Positions 56,664 to 64,000 of a DNA stretch of 64,000 bases are shown piece by piece. Source of the DNA: a virus. The position numbers and the translations under genes are program-made. A model generated the notes under the pieces. It saw only the letters and a list, made by a program, of their open reading frames with translations. It made no database searches and was not told the origin of the DNA. The number at the start of each line of letters is the position of its first letter. Within the stretch, counting starts at the first letter, position 1. The stretch is taken from positions 1 to 64,000 of the IMG/VR virus record IMGVR_UViG_3300028874_000370. The stretch is one strand, 5' to 3'.

Positions 56664-56675
56664 GATTTCACTTCC

Positions 56676-56939
56676 TTATTTAGCTTTTCGACCTGTTATA
56701 GCTACGTAAGTTTCCTTACTTGTATTGAGTCCATAGAACGGAGTCATAATGATTTCATGATCTGCCGGATATCCAGCATCAACCACCATTTGGCGCGCTT
56801 CTTGAACAGTATCGCCAGTCGCCATACCGATCCACCAATCATTCCGCCATAGATCAAAAGTCAGCTTTGACAGTTCAACCCATTCAACCCGGCCACTTTC
56901 GGCTTCTTCTGTTATAACGCCTTGAGATGCAATACTCAT
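56676..56939 (-). CDS. Hypothetical protein, 87 aa
   Basis: Alpha/beta protein containing FDLWRNDWWIGMATGDTVQE. Spaced 12 bases from each neighbour, so probably cotranscribed. No family is recognised. Confidence 0.6.
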   Translation of the reverse strand: MSIASQGVITEEAESGRVEWVELSKLTFDLWRNDWWIGMATGDTVQEARQMVVDAGYPADHEIIMTPFYGLNTSKETYVAITGRKAK

Positions 56940-56951
56940 GATTTTATTTCC

Positions 56952-57206
56952 TTATTTAGCAACAGTTGTTGGGAGTGCACTAGCACCTTTCCACTTGCAC
57001 ACTATTTGACGAGTCCCAGTCATCACGATGTCACGAGTAATGCTGCTGATTGCTCCAGATGGAGTGAATAGTATCCAGTCCGGATATACATTGTTTTTAA
57101 TCACCAAATCTCCATCCCAACACGTGAAGTGAAAGTTCATCGCTCCTTCCTTCTTGAGCTTACGAATTTGAGCAATGAAGGCTTTCTGTTCGGTGGTCAG
57201 TTTCAT
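56952..57206 (-). CDS. Hypothetical protein, 84 aa
   Basis: Starts MKLTTEQKAFIAQIRKLKKE with a helical N-terminus, then beta-rich. First gene after the extended -10 promoter. No family is recognised. Confidence 0.6.
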   Translation of the reverse strand: MKLTTEQKAFIAQIRKLKKEGAMNFHFTCWDGDLVIKNNVYPDWILFTPSGAISSITRDIVMTGTRQIVCKWKGASALPTTVAK

Positions 57207-57237
57207 GATTTACTTCCAAGTTCGTTACGTTAGAATC

Positions 57238-57246
57238 ATTATAACA
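57238..57246 (-). promoter_or_regulatory. Extended -10 promoter (TGTTATAAT)
   Basis: Minus-strand TTTATGTTATAAT, identical over 13 bases to the ligase promoter at 20275. Confidence 0.55.
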
Positions 57247-57291
57247 TAAACTTAAAGAATGTGTAGGAAAAAGTGTAACAAAAAAGGAGAC

Positions 57292-57429
57292 TCATTGCGA
57301 GTCTGGATCAATGTCCGCGCCTTTGTGCAAGATGTCAACGCATACCTTTATTGCGCCGGCATTACCATTTGCCATTTTCAAAATAGCATCCATTGCACTA
57401 TCTTCTAGCATAATACGAGTTTTGGCCAT
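57292..57429 (-). CDS. Truncated conserved phage protein, 45 aa
   Basis: MAKTRIMLEDSAMDAILKMA continuing to DPDSQ and a stop. The KMANGNAGA and GADIDPD blocks resemble the beginning of a roughly 90-aa protein found in large phages, so this appears cut short. The 3' end (57283-57306) consists of the inverted copy of the terminator near 4150, whose bases encode the last residues and stop. It looks like a gene interrupted by that element. Confidence 0.5.
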   Translation of the reverse strand: MAKTRIMLEDSAMDAILKMANGNAGAIKVCVDILHKGADIDPDSQ

Positions 57430-57495
57430 TTGCATTTCCTATTTTTTAATTTTGGAAATGCAATTATACACAAATCACACTCCTAAAAACTAGAA

Positions 57496-59160
57496 TTACA
57501 TGTAGATTACCAATTCTTGCCAATTTTCCGCGCCTGATCTGACAATGTCCAAACCTTTTACAAATTCTCGGATCGTCACTACATCAAGGATTTTCTTTTT
57601 ATTGAGATCTAAAAGAACACCTATCAATTTTTCTTTGTCTTCGATAGAAACATCAGTCCCGCCAAGTGTAGGAAGAATAGAACGGATACGAACTAGTGTT
57701 TCTTCTGGTGTCAATGACATATCAATCTTAGCAGAACGTGAAAGAATAGCTTTATCGAATTCTTCTTTCTTAAGATTTGAAACGAATACTACCCGCCCTC
57801 TGAATTCGAAGGTAGACGGGAATTTCATTTTATCTTCTAGACCGGTATCTCTCTTTGAATCGCCTTCTTCCTCTTCTTCAGTTTCATCTTCTTCATCTGG
57901 CTGAGTCCCAGCTAGATAATGATCCATTGAAGTATTATACTTTTCACGTTCATCATCTGTCCATTTAGATACATTTTTAGTTTGTGCATTTGCCGAAGAA
58001 ATTTCACGAACTGGCGAAGTATCTAATGCAGCTTTTAAATAATTAGCAGCATCTTGATTCTTCCACATTGAATCGCAATCATCAAATAAAATTAAACCAC
58101 CTTTACGAAACATAAACAATGTCTTATACAATTCAGTAGGAGTAATCTTACCAGAAAGTTTAACATAATCTTCACCTTTAACTAATCCGGCTGCCTTGAT
58201 AGCTTCCATAATCGTAAAGGTTTTACCAGTCCCTGGCCCGCCATATATCAATAACGCTTTAAGTTTATCTTTACATGCTAAGGTCACTAATTGAAATAAG
58301 TGACCATATAGCATATCGACATCACGCATTTCCTCTTCAGTTGGATTAGCAGCAAGCTTATCTTGGATTTGATTATATAGAGCTTGGGCTTGTTTATTTT
58401 CACCAGCCGAAATAAATCGTTTTGTTACTGGGTCTTGCGCAGTAACTTTAATATAAAGAATTGGTTCCGCTTTACCTGAAGATTTAGAATCTGGTTTATT
58501 TGGTTCATCTGATTTCGATTCTTTTTCTGATGAACCGCCAGGAATTAGAGACCAACGACCGCGACCAACTTTCTGGCCATCAAGATATTTTTTGCTTGGA
58601 ACACCAACATTATTATCACGAGCAATTTTAACAATCTGATCAAAGGTAACATCTTTAACTTGGGCATCACTCAAGTCTTTCTTAGCAAGCTTTAGAAATT
58701 CTTCAGGAGAAACACCTTTAGCTTCAAATAGATCAGCACCAATCTCTAGTGAAATAGATTTAGCTTCTTCTACAGCAGTAATTTCTACTTTGCCTTCTTT
58801 AGGAGATTTAATCAATTGAGCAATCTTCTTTAGCTCGGACGCAATTGCTGCAACACTGAGATTTTCAGTGTGAATTGTGTAATCTGCTGTTGCATTCATT
58901 CCGTATTTTGTCCATACGTCAAATGCAATAATTGTACTTCCTTTAGTTCTGATTCTGAAAGCTTTTCCCTTACCAAAGAAATACAAATACCCGACTCCAG
59001 ATTTTAGTTGTTCGGTACCATCTTTACCGCCGAACCTATAGAGCTTAGTATTTAGTAATGCTGGTAAACGTTTTTCGATTGCATTAAGAACACGATCTAG
59101 ACCTGATCCATGTTCTTTGTCTTCTACAACGAATAGCTTAAATGATGATAGTGTTGACAT
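57496..59160 (-). CDS. AAA+ ATPase with N-terminal extension
   Basis: 554 aa. Residues 1-130 form an unrecognised domain with YLYFFGKGKAFRIRTKG. A serine/lysine/glutamate linker follows (about 205-235), then the ATPase: GGPGTGKT Walker A, LILFDDCDS Walker B and GRVVFVSNLKK sensor region, with an acidic DEEDETEEEEEGD insert. It is paralogous to the ATPase at 8613-9662. The start MSTLSSFKLFVVE-D is only weakly like a capsid-targeting peptide. Role unknown. Confidence 0.75.
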   Translation of the reverse strand: MSTLSSFKLFVVEDKEHGSGLDRVLNAIEKRLPALLNTKLYRFGGKDGTEQLKSGVGYLYFFGKGKAFRIRTKGSTIIAFDVWTKYGMNATADYTIHTENLSVAAIASELKKIAQLIKSPKEGKVEITAVEEAKSISLEIGADLFEAKGVSPEEFLKLAKKDLSDAQVKDVTFDQIVKIARDNNVGVPSKKYLDGQKVGRGRWSLIPGGSSEKESKSDEPNKPDSKSSGKAEPILYIKVTAQDPVTKRFISAGENKQAQALYNQIQDKLAANPTEEEMRDVDMLYGHLFQLVTLACKDKLKALLIYGGPGTGKTFTIMEAIKAAGLVKGEDYVKLSGKITPTELYKTLFMFRKGGLILFDDCDSMWKNQDAANYLKAALDTSPVREISSANAQTKNVSKWTDDEREKYNTSMDHYLAGTQPDEEDETEEEEEGDSKRDTGLEDKMKFPSTFEFRGRVVFVSNLKKEEFDKAILSRSAKIDMSLTPEETLVRIRSILPTLGGTDVSIEDKEKLIGVLLDLNKKKILDVVTIREFVKGLDIVRSGAENWQELVIYM

Positions 59161-59188
59161 GTTTATAATTATTATTAGTGGATAAAAC

Positions 59189-59196
59189 TATTTATT
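59189..59196 (-). promoter_or_regulatory. Late-promoter-like AATAAATA
   Basis: One mismatch to the late octamer, 28 bases ahead of the AAA+ gene at 59160. Confidence 0.3.
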
Positions 59197-59219
59197 CATA
59201 ATTTGAATTGCTTCTTACT

Positions 59220-61004
59220 TTACATTAACAATCCATACCTGGAACCATTGAAGTCTTGTGATGTTAAAAGAGTTCCATCTGAACCAATAACAACAATATT
59301 ATTCTTTCCTACTACTATTTGGACATATGCAGCCGCAAATGGCATCGCATAACTTTTCCAACTCTTTCCATCATAGCTGAGAAGCATAGTTGATCCAGCT
59401 GTTGCGACTGCCATGAATGAACCAAATACGAATTGTAAATTTGACCAAACTGCACTAACCGGTAATGTAACTGGATTCCAAAATAATCCATCAACAGAAA
59501 CAGCTCCAGCTGTAGTAGTATTCATAGCAACAAATACTCCTCGTCCATATGCTATACACCCCCAAGTTGTTGATGACGGCATTGCACCCGCTCTCGGAAA
59601 AGCGTTCTGTGGTGTTCCAGTTGATGAACATACCGATGTTCCGGTTGTTATCCCAGCAAATAAATTATTCCCAAATGTATTAACAGAAACACCTGTGGCT
59701 ACTTGAGATCTAGCATACCATTCTATTCCATCTGTACTATACATTGCCTGTGCAGCGGTAGCACCAGTAGCAAGAAATCTACCATTACCGTATGCAATAC
59801 ATGCGCCTGCCGTTAATGTGGTTGGTAACGTAATAAGTGTCCATTCAACTCCATTTAATGAAACCATACCAGTAGTTCCAGTTACCGGAAAGGCGACAAA
59901 TATTCGGCCGCCCCATATAATAGAACTCCAAATTTGAGAAACAGGTAATGGGATTTGTTTCCATGTGGATCCGGTGCTTGATATAAATGCATTACTATTA
60001 TTGTTAGATAGAATTACATAAGTTGAATTACCATATGCTCCACATGCATATTGTTGTGCATAATTATTAGCAGTCCAAACAGAAGCAGTAGGACTAGATA
60101 CTGATAAAACACCAGTACTAAATACAATAATGAATAAACCAGATGTTGGTAAATATGTAATTCCACTAGCACCGGTATATGATAATGTTGTTCCGTAAGT
60201 ATTTGCAATACCATTTGTACTAAATTCATTATCACCAGATGTTGCACAAGCCATGAACATACCATTACCATAGCAAATACTAGTGTAATCATCATTATCC
60301 CAGGCTTGTGCTGTCCAATTGATCCCATCTGGGCTAGTATTAATAGTTGCAGCACCATTTGATACACAGACAAATAACCCGCCGCCATAAGTAATGGACC
60401 ACCATTGTGATGTAGTCGTCATTGTACTAGTTGTCCATGTAGTTCCATTTGAACTATATGCAGCTATTGTTGTATCAAATGCACAACATACGAAAATACC
60501 ATTACCAAAAGTTAATGCTTGCCAGGCTTGTGAACTTGGCATAGACATCAGCGTCCAATTGATCCCATTTGGTGAAGTTGCTCCAACCGAATTTCCATAT
60601 TGTATAGCAACAAAGGTACTATTTCCGTATGCTATATTAACAGCCCCAGTAAGAACACTAGTCGCTAATGCCCACGTCATTCCATCTGGTGATGAAATGA
60701 CATTTGTTGTAGTACTACTAACAGCTACGAAAATACCATTGCCATATGTAATAGAAGACCAAGTATCACTAACTGGTAAAGCGACTAATTGCCAGTTAGT
60801 ACCATTTGATGTAATAGCACCTTGTGCAGTTCCGCTAAATAGAGTAACAGCTACAGTTCCATTATTAGTAATACATGAAGCATTAGCTGAAGTAAATGGT
60901 GCAGAAATATTACTAAATTTTGGAGGTTGCTCCCATACATAATCAATACTCTCTGATTTCACTGGAGGATTTATTGAATTGATTGGAGTATGAAACATTT
61001 CCAT
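59220..61004 (-). CDS. Beta-propeller tail or receptor-binding protein
   Basis: 594 aa from MEMFHTPINSINPPVK. From residue about 55 onward, some ten repeats of the type W-x-x-I-x-YG-x-G-x-FV-x, with SPDG-x-x-W, follow one another every 42-48 residues. This is a BNR/sialidase-like beta-propeller as found in phage tail proteins. The ATG follows the stop of the preceding structural gene by one base. It is likely a tail-fibre tip or adhesin binding the host surface. Confidence 0.75.
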   Translation of the reverse strand: MEMFHTPINSINPPVKSESIDYVWEQPPKFSNISAPFTSANASCITNNGTVAVTLFSGTAQGAITSNGTNWQLVALPVSDTWSSITYGNGIFVAVSSTTTNVISSPDGMTWALATSVLTGAVNIAYGNSTFVAIQYGNSVGATSPNGINWTLMSMPSSQAWQALTFGNGIFVCCAFDTTIAAYSSNGTTWTTSTMTTTSQWWSITYGGGLFVCVSNGAATINTSPDGINWTAQAWDNDDYTSICYGNGMFMACATSGDNEFSTNGIANTYGTTLSYTGASGITYLPTSGLFIIVFSTGVLSVSSPTASVWTANNYAQQYACGAYGNSTYVILSNNNSNAFISSTGSTWKQIPLPVSQIWSSIIWGGRIFVAFPVTGTTGMVSLNGVEWTLITLPTTLTAGACIAYGNGRFLATGATAAQAMYSTDGIEWYARSQVATGVSVNTFGNNLFAGITTGTSVCSSTGTPQNAFPRAGAMPSSTTWGCIAYGRGVFVAMNTTTAGAVSVDGLFWNPVTLPVSAVWSNLQFVFGSFMAVATAGSTMLLSYDGKSWKSYAMPFAAAYVQIVVGKNNIVVIGSDGTLLTSQDFNGSRYGLLM

Positions 61005-61005
61005 T

Positions 61006-61416
61006 TTAGTAATTACCACCAATAACGGATACCGCATATCCGGCTGCAACAGTTGTACCGATAGTTACCGCTAATGTATATCCAGCAGGCAAAGCAAATC
61101 CCAAATAAATTTCCTGATTCAACAACTGGGTAGTTTGAGATAGTGTTGTTGCTGGTAGTGTTATTTCTTCCCATAAAATATTGTTTGTTGCAGTAGCCAA
61201 AGTGGACCCATTATTAATGAATACCCGTGCCACTGTTGCAACGTTTGTACCAAGTGCACGAAATCGAATTTTCTCAACTCGACTTCCGTTAGATCCCGCA
61301 GTAAAAACGTTTGTTGCACCAACACCAGTTACCGCGGTTACTGCGGTTACTAGTGCGGCTGTCGCCCAGCTTATATTTGCTGATACACTATAAATCGGAG
61401 CTGTATTTGCTGTCAT
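61006..61416 (-). CDS. Small virion (tail) protein
   Basis: 136 aa, threonine/alanine/valine-rich beta protein beginning MTANTAPIYSVSANISW. Contains VEKIRFRALGTNVATVARVF and INNGSTLATATNNILWEE, a pattern repeatedly found in phage tail-tip or fibre-associated proteins. It lies between the two large fibre genes and is coupled to the propeller gene. Confidence 0.7.
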   Translation of the reverse strand: MTANTAPIYSVSANISWATAALVTAVTAVTGVGATNVFTAGSNGSRVEKIRFRALGTNVATVARVFINNGSTLATATNNILWEEITLPATTLSQTTQLLNQEIYLGFALPAGYTLAVTIGTTVAAGYAVSVIGGNY

Positions 61417-61428
61417 TTGTAATTCCTT

Positions 61429-64000
61429 TTACATGAAAGTGTTTGCTGTTAGTAATGCTGTTAATAATCCTAGTGAAGGCCCAGTTGGAGCTGTTGCACT
61501 GGTTAATACTGCTGTGAAATATGTATTTGTCGCTACTGCGCTTAGTGCTTGACCAGTAGTGACATAACCCCATAATTCGATATAATCCGATGATCCATTT
61601 AAATAAACTACAGATGAAACTGTTCCGGTTGTTGAAGATGCGGCTTGAACACCAGCAGAAAAACTAGATCCGTTTTTATAAATTGCACTAATTATTGCTG
61701 TTGTTGAAGATCCAATAGTTATTGCACCAGACACACTGTAATAACCTGCAACCAATGGCTGATACCGATAATTTGTTACATTATCAAATGCCACAGTTGT
61801 ATCAAAAGTTTTTGTCTGTAACTGAATCTTAGTAAACGTAGTACTAGAAAGAGTTTGTGCAGAACTTTGATATGCACTGAAAGCTACTGGTGTTCCAATA
61901 GCTGCAGCAATTGCCGTAGTGACGTATTTGGTACTTGCTATTTTATCTGTACTATCGCCAAGTGATGCCAATGGAGTAGTATTAGAAGATGCAACCATCC
62001 CAGTAGAACCTAGTGATATAATCTCTTGGCTTCCATTCTGATCAACTGTAGTAATATTTGAACCAGAACCATTAGTAAGGATTAGTGAATATCCACCAGT
62101 AGTACTGTTATATATAGTCCACTGTCCGGACGTTGGAAATGTCAATGTTGCATTACTAGTTAATGTTCCAGACACTACAATAATAGCACAGCCATATTGG
62201 GATGCGCTTAATATCGTAGCTCCGCCAGTTGTACTAACTGATGAACTTACTTGAGTTGCATTATATACGAAAGCAGTAGATGATACTTGGGTTGTATTAT
62301 TCCCTAATGAAGCTGTTGTCGTTGTTGGTGTTCCTGATAATGCTGGGCTAGCTAACAATGCATACGGCGATAAAATAGAAGTAAGTGCAGTATTTGCACT
62401 CAACGAAGTATTAATCCATTTAGAACTTGATGAATTATATGTAAGCACTTGTTGGTTTATTGGACCAGATACTGAAACATCACCAAGACCTATAGCAGCA
62501 GATCCAGCCGAACTAGCCCAGGCAGAATATCCTGAAGGTATAGTTTCGGTAAATGATCCAGCTAAATTGATAGTCCATACAGAAGCAGAATCAGAACAGA
62601 ATGCCGGATAGATTGTTGCGGTTCCACCAATCGGGATACCACCAGTATCAGTTGCTGGATTAGCCGTTCCGCTACCATTCCAATTACCTGTCCCAGTTCT
62701 AAACCAAACTAATCTATTTGTAGCATCAACAGCAACACAAACTATATTTCCTGCTGTTGAAAAGTTTTCTGCTGTACCATCAGCAGTTCCGCCATTATAG
62801 TAAATATTACCAGATGTTTGGAACACACCAGTGCTTCCAACCCCATCATTATATCCGATTTGTGCTGTCAAACTTTCTGTCTGTGGAACAACACCAACTG
62901 CGGCATTACTACTGGATGTCCCAGAAACAAATGTTAGTTCATAATAATATTTACCACCAGTTAAACCAGTATTACCGAGTGTTACGCAAACGCCAGTGCC
63001 ACCAGCAAATGTTGCTGTTAAATTACTATTTGATAATGTAATCCCGGCTTCTGTATGAGTTGGATCTAATGCAGGTGTTGCTGCAGACCCTAGAAGAATA
63101 GAGAAATTACCAAGAGTTGAATTGCTGTTATAACCAATCGCAGTACTTGCCATAGAGGCAATACCAAGTGCAGTTGCAACATCTGAGGTTGTTAATGTAA
63201 TAGCCCCGGTTCTTGTATTAAATGCTGTTACACCGGAACTTATTCCGGATATAGCAGACATGACATATGCGGTTGTTGCTATTTGAGTTGTATTAGTCCC
63301 AGATGTTGCTGTTGGAGCCAACGGAGTTCCAGTCAATGTTGGTGAGGCCAACGGAGCATAGGCGGATATGCCAGACATGACATATGCGGTTGTTGCTATT
63401 TGAGTTGTATTAGTCCCAGATGGTGCTGTTGGAGCCAATGGAGTTCCAGTCAATGTTGGTGAGGCCAACGGAGCATAGGCGGATATGCCAGAAATATCAG
63501 TTGTTGATAACACAACTGTGCCAGCGCGCCCGGCTACAGTTTGGACATTTGCACTTAACGAACCTGAACTAATAGTTAAACCGGTACCTACTATAATCCC
63601 ACCAGATGTTGTAGTTGTTGCAGCTGGAAGTACATAAGCCGCTGTACTAACAGCTGATGTAACATATGCCGTTGTTGCAATTTGTGTTGTATTAGTGCCA
63701 GGCGTTGCTGTTGGGGCTAATGGGACTCCGGTTAATGTTGGTGAAGCTAATGGAGCCACCAATGAAGCATTAGCCGGTGTAAACCCTAAAGCCGATGAAA
63801 CATCAGAAGACATTAAAACTACTGCGCCAACTCGTCCAAAAACTGAAGATACTTCAGTTGACTGACCGTCTATTTTATCCCATGTAGTTCCATCAAACGC
63901 AAGCATATCGCCAATATTCCATGACGAAATTCCATCGACCGTTGTAGTCCCAGCTACAGAAACTTTATATAAACTTCCTTTGGTCCCTGTTCCAGATGTG
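61429..64000 (-). CDS. Tail fibre protein (5' end outside window)
   Basis: The frame is open to the window edge; codons before the first internal ATG (63906) read GSLYKVSVAGTTTVDGISSW, typical of phage fibres, so the start is off the window. N-terminal part: repeats of LASPTLTGTPLAPTA...NTTQIATTAYV, including two nearly identical 39-aa copies. The middle is a SPRY-like lectin domain (GGKYYYELTFVSG). The C-terminus (KIQLQTKTFDTTVAFDNVTN ...) resembles C1q/TNF-like trimer heads. At least 857 aa. It probably forms the host-contacting fibre. Confidence 0.8.
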   Translation of the reverse strand, partial: TSGTGTKGSLYKVSVAGTTTVDGISSWNIGDMLAFDGTTWDKIDGQSTEVSSVFGRVGAVVLMSSDVSSALGFTPANASLVAPLASPTLTGVPLAPTATPGTNTTQIATTAYVTSAVSTAAYVLPAATTTTSGGIIVGTGLTISSGSLSANVQTVAGRAGTVVLSTTDISGISAYAPLASPTLTGTPLAPTAPSGTNTTQIATTAYVMSGISAYAPLASPTLTGTPLAPTATSGTNTTQIATTAYVMSAISGISSGVTAFNTRTGAITLTTSDVATALGIASMASTAIGYNSNSTLGNFSILLGSAATPALDPTHTEAGITLSNSNLTATFAGGTGVCVTLGNTGLTGGKYYYELTFVSGTSSSNAAVGVVPQTESLTAQIGYNDGVGSTGVFQTSGNIYYNGGTADGTAENFSTAGNIVCVAVDATNRLVWFRTGTGNWNGSGTANPATDTGGIPIGGTATIYPAFCSDSASVWTINLAGSFTETIPSGYSAWASSAGSAAIGLGDVSVSGPINQQVLTYNSSSSKWINTSLSANTALTSILSPYALLASPALSGTPTTTTASLGNNTTQVSSTAFVYNATQVSSSVSTTGGATILSASQYGCAIIVVSGTLTSNATLTFPTSGQWTIYNSTTGGYSLILTNGSGSNITTVDQNGSQEIISLGSTGMVASSNTTPLASLGDSTDKIASTKYVTTAIAAAIGTPVAFSAYQSSAQTLSSTTFTKIQLQTKTFDTTVAFDNVTNYRYQPLVAGYYSVSGAITIGSSTTAIISAIYKNGSSFSAGVQAASSTTGTVSSVVYLNGSSDYIELWGYVTTGQALSAVATNTYFTAVLTSATAPTGPSLGLLTALLTANTFM
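63256..63489 (-). repeat. 117-bp tandem repeat in the tail fibre gene
   Basis: Two copies in phase with the reading frame (39 codons), differing at only a few bases; a more diverged copy lies near 63650. They encode the SPTLTGTPLAPTA(T/P)SGTN unit. Confidence 0.8.

Noticed and set aside
63240-63500. CRISPR-like array
   Set aside because: The repeats are in-frame 117-bp protein repeats without unique spacers.
1-64000. Anti-phage defence or toxin-antitoxin cassette
   Set aside because: No recognisable defence gene pair; the nucleotidyltransferase at 22936 has an MNT-like motif but no HEPN partner beside it.

Overview
The window is a 64 kb piece of a large, AT-rich genome of a T4-type (contractile-tailed) bacteriophage. 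The evidence is a set of T4 core replication, recombination and packaging proteins: UvsW, UvsY-like and UvsX recombination proteins, gp32 single-strand binding protein, gp44/gp62 clamp loader, an ATP-dependent ligase, class I ribonucleotide reductase NrdA/NrdB, dCMP deaminase, DHFR, a GroES-like co-chaperonin and the large terminase. T4-type late promoters (TATAAATA, with GATAAATA variants) are scattered through the window. A second promoter class is an extended -10 (TGnTATAAT). The host is unknown. A lipoprotein with a poly-glycine start of a kind common in Burkholderiales and a nifV-like gene hint at a proteobacterial, perhaps betaproteobacterial, host (inference).

Layout: 1-2.6 kb small unknown genes and a GIY-YIG nuclease; 2.6-4.15 kb a plus-strand island (SGNH hydrolase-like protein, PKD-domain surface protein); 4.2-6.3 kb tiny genes and two gene-less blocks full of RNA-like secondary structure, the larger about 1.0 kb with three closed domains; 6.3-18.8 kb nucleotide-sugar dehydrogenase, AAA+ ATPase, DUF932 protein, UvrB, Fe-S helicase, DHFR and metallophosphoesterase; 18.8-31.8 kb ligase, an acquired lipoprotein, nucleotidyltransferase, two halves of a DnaE-like polymerase palm, clamp loader, GroES-like protein and dCMP deaminase; 31.8-34.2 kb a tandem paralog family; 34.3-37.5 kb nrdA (with intein) and nrdB; 37.6-49.5 kb GH108 lysozyme, uvsW, uvsY-like, uvsX, gene 32, HD-kinase and the terminase with two truncated paralogs; 49.5-59.2 kb proteins likely packaged in the capsid (one ADP-ribosyltransferase), another gene-less structured block, a homocitrate synthase (nifV-like), a lytic transglycosylase and a second AAA+ ATPase; 59.2-64 kb tail fibre or receptor-binding proteins, the last running off the window.

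Two themes stand out. First, up to three gene-less blocks look like structured noncoding RNAs. In the largest, internal G.U pairs favour minus-strand transcription. They resemble in size and ornateness the GOLLD/ROOL type of phage RNAs, but identity cannot be claimed by eye. Second, at least five otherwise unrelated proteins begin with a short amphipathic segment ending in L-x-E or I-x-E, as in the T4 capsid-targeting sequence cut by the gp21 protease. This suggests a cargo of proteins packaged with the DNA and injected, including an Alt-like ADP-ribosyltransferase. Other unusual items are the split DnaE-like palm, phage-borne NifV and UvrB, and the triplicated terminase ATPase. Several frameshifted or truncated genes are present and may be real decay or assembly errors.
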